A stretch of DNA of 64,000 nt, from positions 434,001-498,000 of the forward strand of contig NZ_FMTM01000001.1 in assembly GCF_900099775.1 (NCBI RefSeq), read 5' to 3'. The stretch is from Rhizobium mongolense subsp. loessense (GTDB lineage: Bacteria; Pseudomonadota; Alphaproteobacteria; Rhizobiales; Rhizobiaceae). Under the pieces are notes generated by a model. It saw only the letters and a program-made list of their open reading frames with translations. It was not told the origin of the DNA and ran no database searches. Shown here piece after piece: positions 53,574-62,312 of this stretch (position 1 is the stretch's first letter; the number at the start of each line of letters is the position of its first letter). Position numbers and translations under genes: made by a program.

Positions 53574-54062
53574 TTATCTGCTCCCCTTCCCCAGCACCGC
53601 AGTGCCCAGCCGCTTCACCGCCTCGCGCAGCTTGTCGCCCTCGATGCCTTCCATCATGCCTTCGAGCTTTCGGGCAGCCTCGCCCTTCAGTGGCGGCGGA
53701 GTGCGCGAGCGCTTTATCGCTTGCGAAACGGGCTTTTGGACGATGCGGATCTGGTGGACGGCAGCAAAGCCGAAGAAACTGTTGATGCGCTGGATGAGTT
53801 CGCCCTGCGCGTGCGTCAAAAACAGGGCGCGCGCGCCTTCGCACGCAATCGTCAGGACGCCGGGTTTATAGGTGCCGACTTCATTGCTGCGCGCCCAGGC
53901 GATCTTTTCCGGACGTGTGCAGTCGGCGAAATCCTCGCCGGCAATTTCATCCCAGGAACCGAGCAGCGCGGTGTTGATGCCGGCCCGTTTTGCAAGCACC
54001 GGGTCGATCAGGCCGTTTGCCAGTTCGGATATCTGCTTTTCAGCTTTACGTGGATAACTCAT
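53574..54062 (-). CDS. DUF721 protein, DciA-like
   Basis: A 162-residue protein of the DUF721 family. The central part is the KH-like fold: AGINTALLGSWDEIAGEDFA, CTRPEKIAWARSNEVGTYKP, VLTIACEGARALFLTHAQGE and LIQRINSFFGFAAVHQIRIV. DciA in other bacteria loads the replicative helicase; a Lys/Arg-rich C-terminus is present here too. ATG at 54062 begins MSYPRKAEK; a longer upstream frame overlaps the divergent mutY start and is rejected. Confidence 0.8.
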   Translation of the reverse strand: MSYPRKAEKQISELANGLIDPVLAKRAGINTALLGSWDEIAGEDFADCTRPEKIAWARSNEVGTYKPGVLTIACEGARALFLTHAQGELIQRINSFFGFAAVHQIRIVQKPVSQAIKRSRTPPPLKGEAARKLEGMMEGIEGDKLREAVKRLGTAVLGKGSR

Positions 54063-54156
54063 GGAAACCTTCGGATGCGGCCGCCAATCGGCGCTACCAC
54101 CTTGATCGCGCAGCATTGCTCCGCCAAGTATAGGGCACTTCCCCGTCCTGCGGCAA

Positions 54157-55251
54157 ATGATGACATCAACGAAACTCAACGCCCCTTCCGCAACGCCTCT
54201 TCTCGCCTGGTACGACCGCCACCACCGCGACCTGCCCTGGCGCGTCTCCCCGCCGATGGCGGCGCATGGCGTGAGGGCCGATCCCTATCGCGTCTGGCTT
54301 TCGGAAGTCATGCTGCAGCAGACGACCGTGCAGGCCGTGAAGCCCTATTTTGCCGATTTCCTGGCGCGCTGGCCAACGGTTCGCGACCTCGCCGAGGCGA
54401 CGAACGACGATGTCATGGCAGCTTGGGCGGGGCTCGGCTACTACGCCCGCGCCCGCAATCTCAAGAAATGCGCAGAAGCGGTCGCCACGCATCATGACGG
54501 CGTCTTTCCGGACACCGAGGACGGCCTGAAATCGCTGCCGGGCATCGGCGACTATACGGCAGCGGCGGTCGCGGCGATCGCCTTCAACAGGCAGGCTGCC
54601 GTCATGGACGGCAATGTCGAGCGTGTGATCTCCAGGCTCTACGCGATCGCGACATCGCTTCCGGCTGGCAAGCCGCTGATGAAGCAGAAGGTGGCGCTCT
54701 TGACGCCGGCCGACAGACCCGGCGATTTCGCGCAGGCGATGATGGATCTCGGTGCGACGATCTGTACGCCGAAACGGCCGGCCTGTTCGATCTGTCCGTT
54801 CAGGGGATCGTGCGAGGCGCTTCGCCTGCATGATCCCGAGCAGTTTCCGGTGAAGGCGGCAAAGAAGGAAAGGCCGGTCCGGCGCGGTGCAGCCTTCGTC
54901 GCCGTGACCGCAGACGGCGAAATCCTCCTGCGGCGGCGGATTGCAAGCGGGCTGCTCGGCGGCATGACGGAGGTGCCGACGACCGCTTGGACATCGCGGG
55001 CGGACGGGGAAACTTCCGCGGATGCAGCGCCCTTTCCGGCACAATGGGAACCATGCGGCAGCGTCATCCATGTCTTCACGCATTTCGAACTGCGGCTTTC
55101 GATCTACCGCACTGCGATCCCGTCGCGAATACAGACTGATGACAAATGGTGGGAGCCGGTTACAAATCTTGAAGCGCAGGCGCTGCCGACCATCATGAAA
55201 AAAGCAATCGCCACCGCTATTCCTCTTGCGTTTGCAATGCCCAAGGGATGA
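54157..55251 (+). CDS. mutY: A/G-specific adenine glycosylase
   Basis: A 364-residue DNA repair enzyme that removes adenine mispaired with 8-oxoguanine. The helix-hairpin-helix is GLKSLPGIGDYTAAAVAAIA, the catalytic glutamate is in LSEVMLQQTTVQAVKPYF and the aspartate in AAVMDGNVERVISRL. The cluster ligands CTPKRPACSICPFRGSC follow the C-x6-C-x2-C-x5-C pattern, and the C-terminal NUDIX-like domain is present (RRRIASGLLGGMTEVP). Divergent from the DUF721 gene. Confidence 0.95.
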   Translation: MMTSTKLNAPSATPLLAWYDRHHRDLPWRVSPPMAAHGVRADPYRVWLSEVMLQQTTVQAVKPYFADFLARWPTVRDLAEATNDDVMAAWAGLGYYARARNLKKCAEAVATHHDGVFPDTEDGLKSLPGIGDYTAAAVAAIAFNRQAAVMDGNVERVISRLYAIATSLPAGKPLMKQKVALLTPADRPGDFAQAMMDLGATICTPKRPACSICPFRGSCEALRLHDPEQFPVKAAKKERPVRRGAAFVAVTADGEILLRRRIASGLLGGMTEVPTTAWTSRADGETSADAAPFPAQWEPCGSVIHVFTHFELRLSIYRTAIPSRIQTDDKWWEPVTNLEAQALPTIMKKAIATAIPLAFAMPKG

Positions 55252-55254
55252 CAC

Positions 55255-55872
55255 ATGACGGCATCAATCCATCATATCGTTTTTGATATTGGCAAAGTTC
55301 TTATCCACTACGATCCGAATATTCCTTACAGCCGCCTCATTCCCGACGCGGCCGAGCGCAAGTGGTTTTTCGACAATGTCTGCACGCATGATTGGAACGT
55401 CGAACAGGACCGCGGACGCACCTGGGCCGATGCCGAAGCTCTCCTGATTGAAACCCATCCGACGCGTGAAGAGCATATTCGTGCCTTCCGCAAGTATTGG
55501 CACGAAATGGTGCCGCATGCCTACGAAGACAGCGTCGCGATCATGGAAGCGCTGATTGCGGAGGGCCGCGATGTCACAATGCTGACGAACTTCGCATCCG
55601 ATACGTTCCGCGAGGCGCAGAAGCGCTTTACCTTCCTGACGAAACCGCGCGGCGTCACCGTTTCCGGCGATGTCGGGCTAATCAAGCCGGATATCGCGAT
55701 CTATGAAACGCATACAAGGCGCTTCAGCCTCGAGCCGGCGGCGACGATCTTCATCGACGACGCGCCTGCGAATGTCGAAGGCGCAAGGGCGGCAGGATGG
55801 AACGCCGTGCTTTTCACCGGTGCCGACAAGTTGCGCAGCGATCTTGCCGACTATGGCGTAAGGGCAAGGTGA
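55255..55872 (+). CDS. HAD-family hydrolase (YihX-like)
   Basis: A 205-residue haloacid-dehalogenase-type phosphatase. Motif I is VFDIGKVLIHYDP (nucleophile D; the second D of DxD is replaced by G as in YihX relatives), motif II is in TMLTNFAS, motif III/IV is SGDVGLIKPDIAIYE and IFIDDAPANVEGARAAGW. It probably dephosphorylates a small sugar phosphate or similar. Starts three bases after mutY stops, so the two are cotranscribed. Confidence 0.85.
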   Translation: MTASIHHIVFDIGKVLIHYDPNIPYSRLIPDAAERKWFFDNVCTHDWNVEQDRGRTWADAEALLIETHPTREEHIRAFRKYWHEMVPHAYEDSVAIMEALIAEGRDVTMLTNFASDTFREAQKRFTFLTKPRGVTVSGDVGLIKPDIAIYETHTRRFSLEPAATIFIDDAPANVEGARAAGWNAVLFTGADKLRSDLADYGVRAR

Positions 55873-55894
55873 CGGACTGGCGTTGAAAAGAAAA

Positions 55895-55922
55895 GGCGCC
55901 CGGGGTGTTGATCCCGGGCGCC
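55895..55922 (-). terminator. Rho-independent terminator of ccrM
   Basis: GGCGCCCGGG (55895-55904) and CCCGGGCGCC (55913-55922) form a 10-base perfect stem around eight bases; on the minus strand TTTTCTTTT follows. It ends ccrM and faces the convergent HAD gene. Confidence 0.85.
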
Positions 55923-55992
55923 GTAGGCCCTCTTCCGCAACTGGAGGTACAAAAACCGGAAGAAGGTAGTTTCGATCAGGTCAGGCCGCTGC

Positions 55993-57135
<1,143 letters not shown>

Positions 57136-57166
57136 TTATACACATTACGCTTTTACTCGCCGTTAT

Positions 57167-57186
57167 GGTTACTCAAGTTGGTTACT
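57167..57186 (-). promoter_or_regulatory. Direct repeat upstream of ccrM
   Basis: GGTTACT occurs at 57167-57173 and 57180-57186, a 13-base period, about 45-60 bases before ccrM. On the minus strand this gives AGTAACC-N6-AGTAACC, somewhat like paired half-sites for a response regulator such as CtrA, but it does not fit the TTAA-N7-TTAA consensus. Confidence 0.3.
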
Positions 57187-57265
57187 AAAGCCTGAACCGG
57201 TGGATGATTTCGGGAAATAAATGCAGGACGCGGAAATAAACTCGCCGCCGCGCTAGACTTCCTTC

Positions 57266-57775
57266 GTGAAAAGAAACGAAACCATTGAGAGACTGAAGCG
57301 ACGGGCCGACGCCATCCGGGCGCTCGGTGCAACTTCGCTCTACCTTTTCGGTTCGGCCGCGTGTGGGGAGACAGGCCCGGCGAGTGACCTCGACCCCTTC
57401 ATCGACTCCGATCCGACAACCCTCCATCCCCTGTCGAAGGACAGGATCGAAAATTCCGCCTTCCAGGTCTTTTGTCCCCCGGGAGATCCGGCACTTCTAC
57501 CTAATTTGCCGGCAAGCCGTTCGCGACTACCGGAACGACAATCCTGCCTTTCGCTCTGGAGCGGGTCATCTCGAAAGCCAGCCGCGGCATTCGGACAATC
57601 TCGAGAACGCGCGGCCGAAAATTGCCCGGCGGGGCGCGTCAGGGCGATCGAAACCGCGCTGCAGCACGAGTATCATTGCTTTTCCGACAGGATTATCTGG
57701 GGCGTCATCGTGGATGAACGTCCCAAAATCCGGATCGCTGTCGCGGCCATTCAAAGGCAGGTGGATGAAGCCTGA
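57266..57775 (+). pseudogene. Relic of a MNT-HEPN toxin-antitoxin module
   Basis: A composite frame. The start MKRNETIERLKRRADAIRAL with LYLFGSAACGETGPASDLDP is the MNT nucleotidyltransferase antitoxin, with GS and the DxD pair (SDLD). Then the text jumps to LHPLSKDRIENSAFQVF, the C-terminus of the same family, so about 25-30 residues are deleted. The rest contains shifted pieces of the HEPN partner: FALERVISKASRGI in another frame and ALQHEYHCFSDRIIWGVIVD with RIAVAAI in the original frame. The HEPN N-terminus is missing. No functional module is expected. GTG 57266. Confidence 0.7.
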
Positions 57776-58123
57776 CTAAGCGGCATGCACCTGCCGGCTA
57801 TCGACCGGCGTTTCCGCCCGCTCGAACATGCCGTAGTCTCGAACCACATGGCCGATGCGCAGGCGGTAGTCGGCGAAGATGCCGCTGCGACCGGCCTTCT
57901 GCGCGGCGCGGTGGGCTTCGCGATTGCGCCACTCTCTGACCGCCTCCTCGTCCCGCCAGAAGGACAGCGACAGCAGCTTGCCGCGTATCGTCAGGCTCTC
58001 GAAGCGTTCGATGGAGATGAAGCCGTCGATCGTTTCCAGTTCGGCGCGCAGCTCGCCGGCAAGGTCGAGGTATTTGTGGCGTTCGCCCATATAGGGCACG
58101 ACTTCGAAGATGACAGCGATCAT
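57776..58123 (-). CDS. Antibiotic biosynthesis monooxygenase-like (ABM) protein
   Basis: A 115-residue dimeric alpha/beta-barrel protein of the ABM type: MIAVIFEVVPYMGERHKYLD, DGFISIERFESLTIRGKLLS and LSFWRDEEAVREWRNREAHR are the usual strands and helices. Such proteins oxidise or bind quinones or aromatic compounds, or degrade heme (IsdG-like), but no heme ligand is obvious. Its ATG overlaps the previous stop as ATGA, so it is translated with the NIPSNAP gene. Confidence 0.8.
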   Translation of the reverse strand: MIAVIFEVVPYMGERHKYLDLAGELRAELETIDGFISIERFESLTIRGKLLSLSFWRDEEAVREWRNREAHRAAQKAGRSGIFADYRLRIGHVVRDYGMFERAETPVDSRQVHAA

Positions 58124-58449
58124 GGCAGCACCGGCGGAGAATGAGGGACGGACAGGTTCTTCAGGAAGATGCGGTCTTCCTTCAGGATGAAGCGCTCGCG
58201 TTTGGCGAATTCGTAGTTCTCCTTGCCGAGCGGATCAGCTGCAAGGCGGGCGCGATAGGCTTCATAGGCGGCGAGGGTTTCGATGTTGTAGACGCCGTAG
58301 GCCGTCGTCGCGGACCCCTCGTGGGGGCCGAAATAGCCGATGAGATCGGCACCGTTGCGCGGAATCGCCTGCCCCCAGCCACGGGCATACTCGGTGAAGG
58401 CATCCTTCTTGAAGGGGTCGATTTCGTAGCGGATGAAGCAGGTAAGCAT
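58120..58449 (-). CDS. NIPSNAP-family protein
   Basis: A 109-residue ferredoxin-like-fold protein of the NIPSNAP family: MLTCFIRYEIDPFKKDAFTE, ADLIGYFGPHEGSATTAYGV, and FILKEDRIFLKNL. Role unknown. ATG at 58449 starts the strand; a longer frame to 58488 lacks a ribosome site. It overlaps the ABM-type gene by four bases and is divergent from an ArsR-like regulator, so the three form one control unit. Confidence 0.8.
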   Translation of the reverse strand: MLTCFIRYEIDPFKKDAFTEYARGWGQAIPRNGADLIGYFGPHEGSATTAYGVYNIETLAAYEAYRARLAADPLGKENYEFAKRERFILKEDRIFLKNLSVPHSPPVLP

Positions 58450-58503
58450 CACGTTTCTCCTTTGCTTGTGAAAGGCGTTTTCGCACATTGTGTGACGACG
58501 ATG

Positions 58504-58521
58504 CTTCGGTTACGATCGAAG
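58504..58521. promoter_or_regulatory. Candidate ArsR-type operator between NIPSNAP and regulator genes
   Basis: CTTCG (58504-58508), eight bases, CGAAG (58517-58521) form an inverted repeat ending one base before the regulator start codon, in a 73-base divergent gap. A repressor bound here could control both directions. Confidence 0.4.
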
Positions 58522-58522
58522 T

Positions 58523-59209
58523 ATGAAAGAAGGACCGGATATTGCCCAGATCGGAGCGCTGATCGGTGATCCTGCCCGCGCCAACATGCTGGCTGCGCTG
58601 TCGGGCGGCAAGGCCTTAACGGCGACCGAGCTTGCGGCAGTGGGCGGCATCACCCTGCAAACGGCGAGCACGCATCTCGCGAAGCTCGAAGCCGGCGGCC
58701 TGCTTACCCAGCGAAAGCAAGGCCGCCACCGCTATTTCACACTCGCGGACGAGGCAACTGCCCTGCTGATCGAGAGCATGATGGGTTTCGCTGCCAGCCG
58801 CGGACATCTGCGCCACCGGCCGGGTCCGAAGGAACCGGCGCTGCGCAAGGCGCGCATCTGCTACGACCATCTGGCCGGCGATTACGGCGTGCGCATGCTC
58901 GACAGTCTCGTGGCTTCAGGTGCGATCGACGCAATCGGCGAAGGATTGTCGGTCACCCCGAAAGGCGAGAGCCGGCTGCAATGCATCGGAATAGATGTCT
59001 CCTGCCTCAAATCGTCCCGTCGCCCGCTCTGCCGCTCTTGCCTCGACTGGAGCGAGCGCCGCGCGCATCTGGCCGGCAGTCTCGGCAAGGCGCTGCTTTC
59101 GACTTTCTTCGACAAGGGCTGGGCGCGGCGGGCGGCGGGAAGCCGCTCGGTGATCTTTTCGCCCGAAGGCGAGAAGCAGTTCCTGTCTCTCTTTCCGCTG
59201 GAAGCCTGA
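58523..59209 (+). CDS. ArsR-like transcriptional regulator with C-terminal extension
   Basis: A 228-residue winged-helix protein. The DNA-binding part is residues 1-90 (IGALIGDPARANMLAALSGG, ITLQTASTHLAKLEAGGLL, QRKQGRHRYFTLADEAT). Typical ArsR proteins are about 100-120 residues; this one has a further 130 residues with several cysteines (KARICYDHLAGDYG, LQCIGIDVSCLK, RPLCRSCLDWSERRAH) that might bind metal or sense redox. It is divergent from the NIPSNAP/ABM pair, its likely targets. Confidence 0.82.
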   Translation: MKEGPDIAQIGALIGDPARANMLAALSGGKALTATELAAVGGITLQTASTHLAKLEAGGLLTQRKQGRHRYFTLADEATALLIESMMGFAASRGHLRHRPGPKEPALRKARICYDHLAGDYGVRMLDSLVASGAIDAIGEGLSVTPKGESRLQCIGIDVSCLKSSRRPLCRSCLDWSERRAHLAGSLGKALLSTFFDKGWARRAAGSRSVIFSPEGEKQFLSLFPLEA

Positions 59210-59329
59210 GCCGCCAAACGTCAGCGGCGAGCCGCCCGCGCGGCGCATTCCAGCCATGCCGGCGTGCCGGTTGAGCTTTCGACGGCCATCGTGTAAATCG
59301 CATCATCCCCCAACAAGGCTTGAGAGTAC

Positions 59330-60019
59330 ATGGACGGCTTCGACCTCATCATCTTCGACTGCGACGGCGTTCTGGTCGATTCCGAAATCATAGCGGCGGA
59401 TGTGGAGTCCAAGCTTCTGACTGACGCAGGCTATCCGATCAGCGGCGAAGAGATGGCGGAGCGCTTCGCAGGCATGACCTGGAAGAACATTCTTCTGCAG
59501 GTAGAACGCGAAGCAAGCATCCCGCTTTCCGCCTCGCTGCTCGACAAATCCGAAAAGCTGCTCGACCTGCGCCTCGAACGGGACGTGCAGGCCATTCCCG
59601 GCGTCGAGTTCGCCATCTCGCGCCTTGATCTGAAGCGTTGCGTCTGCTCGAATTCCAGCGCGCACCGGCTCGACATGATGCTCGGCAAGGTGGGACTGAA
59701 GAAGCTGTTTGCTCCAAACGTCTTTTCCGCAAAAGATCTCGGGCCGGATCGCGTCAAGCCGAAGCCGGACATCTTCCTGCATGGCGCCGAGGTGATGGGA
59801 GTCTCGCCGTCGAAGACGGTCGTCGTCGAAGATTCTGTCCATGGCATCCATGCGGCGCGTGATGCCGGCATGCGCGTCATCGGCTTCACCGGCGCATCGC
59901 ATACCTATTCCTCGCATGCCGACCGCCTGACGGATGCCGGTGCGGAGACGGTCATCTCGCGGATGAAGGATCTGCCGGGCGTCGTTGCTGCTCTTTCGGA
60001 ATGGGCTGGCGTCCTCTAA
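59330..60019 (+). CDS. HAD-family phosphatase (beta-phosphoglucomutase-like)
   Basis: A 229-residue HAD hydrolase. Motif I is LIIFDCDGVLVDSEIIAADV (full DxD), motif II is in CVCSNSSAHR, motif III is DRVKPKPDIFLHGAEVMG and motif IV VVVEDSVHGIHAARDAGMR. The cap domain is helical (subfamily IA). It probably acts on a sugar phosphate or similar. It converges with the lipoprotein gene at 60039. Confidence 0.88.
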   Translation: MDGFDLIIFDCDGVLVDSEIIAADVESKLLTDAGYPISGEEMAERFAGMTWKNILLQVEREASIPLSASLLDKSEKLLDLRLERDVQAIPGVEFAISRLDLKRCVCSNSSAHRLDMMLGKVGLKKLFAPNVFSAKDLGPDRVKPKPDIFLHGAEVMGVSPSKTVVVEDSVHGIHAARDAGMRVIGFTGASHTYSSHADRLTDAGAETVISRMKDLPGVVAALSEWAGVL

Positions 60020-60038
60020 AAGCGCAACAGTCCGGCTC

Positions 60039-60686
60039 TTAGCTGCTCTTCTTGGTCTTCGCAGCCAGGCCCTGATCGAAACCGATATTGACGCGAACCA
60101 GCGCGCCGGAGCCGACGGGCAGCTTGAAGCCGTCCTTGCGGAAGAGGACCTGAGCGGCCGTCTGCCCTGCCGGAATTTCGGCAGTAAACGGAACCACTTC
60201 CGAGGTGACCACATCCTGGCCGTCGAAGGCGGTGATCCGGACCGGCAGCGTGACGCGGCCGGGGCCGCCGGCCGGCCCGGCGATCAGGCGGATCTGGGCC
60301 ACGACAGTCATCGTCAGGTTCTGTTCGTTCAGCGTGCACTGACGCGTGTAGTCCCCGATTGCCGCCTGATGGACGATCTGGCTGTTGTCACCTGTCTTGC
60401 CCTTGGCATAGGTGCGGAAGATCGCGTCCTGATCCTTCATGAAAATCTGCGGGCAGGAGCCCTGGACGACCGGCTGCGCAGTACCTTGAACGTTGGTCGC
60501 GGTGCCGATCGGCTTGTCGCTGGAAGACGGATTGGCGGGCGCAAGCGGCATGATCTGGGCATTGCCGTTTGGCTGCGCCGGCGCTTCGGCGGACTTGCTT
60601 TCACCGCCGACGCCCAGGGAATTGCAGCTTGCAAGAAGAGCGGCGACTGATACGGAAACAATGAGACGCGAGACTTTGCCGAACAC
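60039..60686 (-). CDS. Lipoprotein of unknown function
   Basis: A 215-residue protein. The signal VSRLIVSVSVAALLASC ends in a lipobox at cysteine 21, followed by a low-complexity linker rich in Pro, Ala, Ser and Asn (about 22-70) and a beta-rich domain (DYTRQCTLNEQNLTMTVVAQ, RVTLPVRITAFDGQDVVTSE, VPFTAEIPAGQTAAQVLF). Two cysteines (SCPQIF and RQCTLN) may pair. GTG at 60686 is the start. I do not recognise the family; the domain resembles a beta-sandwich adaptor. Divergent from thrC. Confidence 0.65.
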   Translation of the reverse strand: MFGKVSRLIVSVSVAALLASCNSLGVGGESKSAEAPAQPNGNAQIMPLAPANPSSSDKPIGTATNVQGTAQPVVQGSCPQIFMKDQDAIFRTYAKGKTGDNSQIVHQAAIGDYTRQCTLNEQNLTMTVVAQIRLIAGPAGGPGRVTLPVRITAFDGQDVVTSEVVPFTAEIPAGQTAAQVLFRKDGFKLPVGSGALVRVNIGFDQGLAAKTKKSS

Positions 60687-60895
60687 GATTATTCCACCCT
60701 CTTACAAAGTTTCTGGCAGACCCGAAGTCTTGCTCGCAGGGCCTTTCGTGACAGTTTGCGATGGTCTATATCAGCGGCGCAAAGAAAAATCGATTGGGTA
60801 AGCACCGTTTTGACGCACATTTCAATCTGCTGCAATTTCGGCGCCTGGATCCTCTATCCGGATTTCCTCCGGCCATAACGTCAAGGATGAAGAAC

Positions 60896-62287
60896 GTGGA
60901 CTATATCTCGACCCGCGGCGAGGCCCCATCTCTCGGCTTTTGCGATGCGTTGCTGACGGGTCTTGCGCGCGACGGCGGCCTCTATGTCCCGCGGCACTGG
61001 CCGCATTTCTCCAAGAAGGAAATCCGGGCGCTGCGCGGCAAGAGCTACCAGGAGATCGCGTTTGCGATCCTATCGCCCTTTACGAACGACGAAATTCCCG
61101 CCGCCACATTCCGGGCGATGATCGACGAAGCTTATGGCACCTTCCGCCATCCGGCGATCGCCCCGCTCGTCCAGACGGGACCGAACAGCTTCGTCATGGA
61201 GCTTTTCCACGGCACCACGCTCGCCTTCAAGGACGTGGCGATGCAGCTTCTGGCACGCCTGATGGACTATGCGCTGGAAAAGCGTGGCGAGCGCGCGACG
61301 ATCATCGGCGCAACGTCGGGCGATACGGGCGGTGCGGCCATCGACGCCTTCGCCGGCCGCGAGCGCACCGATATTTTCATCCTCTTCCCGCACGGCAAGA
61401 TCTCGCCGGTGCAGCAGCGGCAAATGACGACCTCGACGGCTGCCAATGTCCACGCGCTGGCGGTCAAGGGCAATTTCGACGACTGCCAAAACCTCGTCAA
61501 GGCGATGTTCAACGACGCCGCCTTCCGAGACAAGGTTCGCCTTTCCGGTGTCAACTCGATCAACTGGGCGCGCATCATGGCTCAGATCGTCTATTACTTC
61601 ACGACGGCGATCTCACTCGGCGGGCCGGATCGTAAGATTTCGTTTACGGTACCGACCGGCAATTTCGGTGACATTTTCGCGGGCTACGCGGCCAAACGCA
61701 TGGGCCTGCCGATCGGCAAGCTGGTGATCGCGACCAACGAGAACGACATCCTCGCCCGCACGATGAAGACTGGCCGCTACGACATGAAGAAGGTCAAGGC
61801 GACGACCTCGCCGTCGATGGACATTCAGATTTCCTCGAATTTCGAGCGCCTGCTTTTCGAAGCCTATGATCGGGACGCTTCCAAGGTGCGCCATGCGATG
61901 GACAGCCTGAAGCAATCGGATGGCTTCGAGATCGCGCCGAAGGCGCTTGCCGCCATCAAGAAGGACTTCCGCGCCGGCCGCGCCAGCGAGAAGCAGGTGG
62001 CGCAGACGATCAAGAATACCTACGCCGAAACCGGCTATCTCCTCGACCCGCATTCGGCAATCGGCGTCTTCGTTGCCGCCAAGCACGACAAGCCGAGCAC
62101 GCCGATGGTGACGCTTGCAACCGCGCACCCGGCAAAATTCCCCGCCGCGGTAAAATCCGCCTCCGGTATTGACCCGGCGCTCCCGACGTGGCTTGCTGGT
62201 CTGATGCTTAAGGAGGAGCGCTTCCAAGTCGTCGATCCGGAACTCAAGGCCGTTGAAGGCTTTATCGGCAAGCACGCCCGGACGTGA
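60896..62287 (+). CDS. thrC: Threonine synthase
   Basis: A 463-residue PLP enzyme that converts O-phosphohomoserine to threonine. It begins VDYISTRGEAPSLGFCDALL in the family style. The PLP lysine is in HGTTLAFKDVAMQLLARLMD, with GATSGDTGGAAIDAFAGRER and the phosphate-binding TGNFGDIFAGYAAKRMG. GTG at 60896 is chosen because AAGGA lies eight bases upstream; ATG at 60887 is also possible but too close to it. It is followed by an M16 peptidase gene after 25 bases. Confidence 0.92.
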   Translation: MDYISTRGEAPSLGFCDALLTGLARDGGLYVPRHWPHFSKKEIRALRGKSYQEIAFAILSPFTNDEIPAATFRAMIDEAYGTFRHPAIAPLVQTGPNSFVMELFHGTTLAFKDVAMQLLARLMDYALEKRGERATIIGATSGDTGGAAIDAFAGRERTDIFILFPHGKISPVQQRQMTTSTAANVHALAVKGNFDDCQNLVKAMFNDAAFRDKVRLSGVNSINWARIMAQIVYYFTTAISLGGPDRKISFTVPTGNFGDIFAGYAAKRMGLPIGKLVIATNENDILARTMKTGRYDMKKVKATTSPSMDIQISSNFERLLFEAYDRDASKVRHAMDSLKQSDGFEIAPKALAAIKKDFRAGRASEKQVAQTIKNTYAETGYLLDPHSAIGVFVAAKHDKPSTPMVTLATAHPAKFPAAVKSASGIDPALPTWLAGLMLKEERFQVVDPELKAVEGFIGKHART

Positions 62288-62312
62288 TGCGGCAGGCGCA
62301 GAAAGATAGCCA

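Noticed and set aside
60687..60895. Riboswitch or leader control upstream of thrC
   Set aside because: No threonine/isoleucine codon run, terminator-antiterminator pair or known riboswitch fold could be recognised in this 209-base gap.
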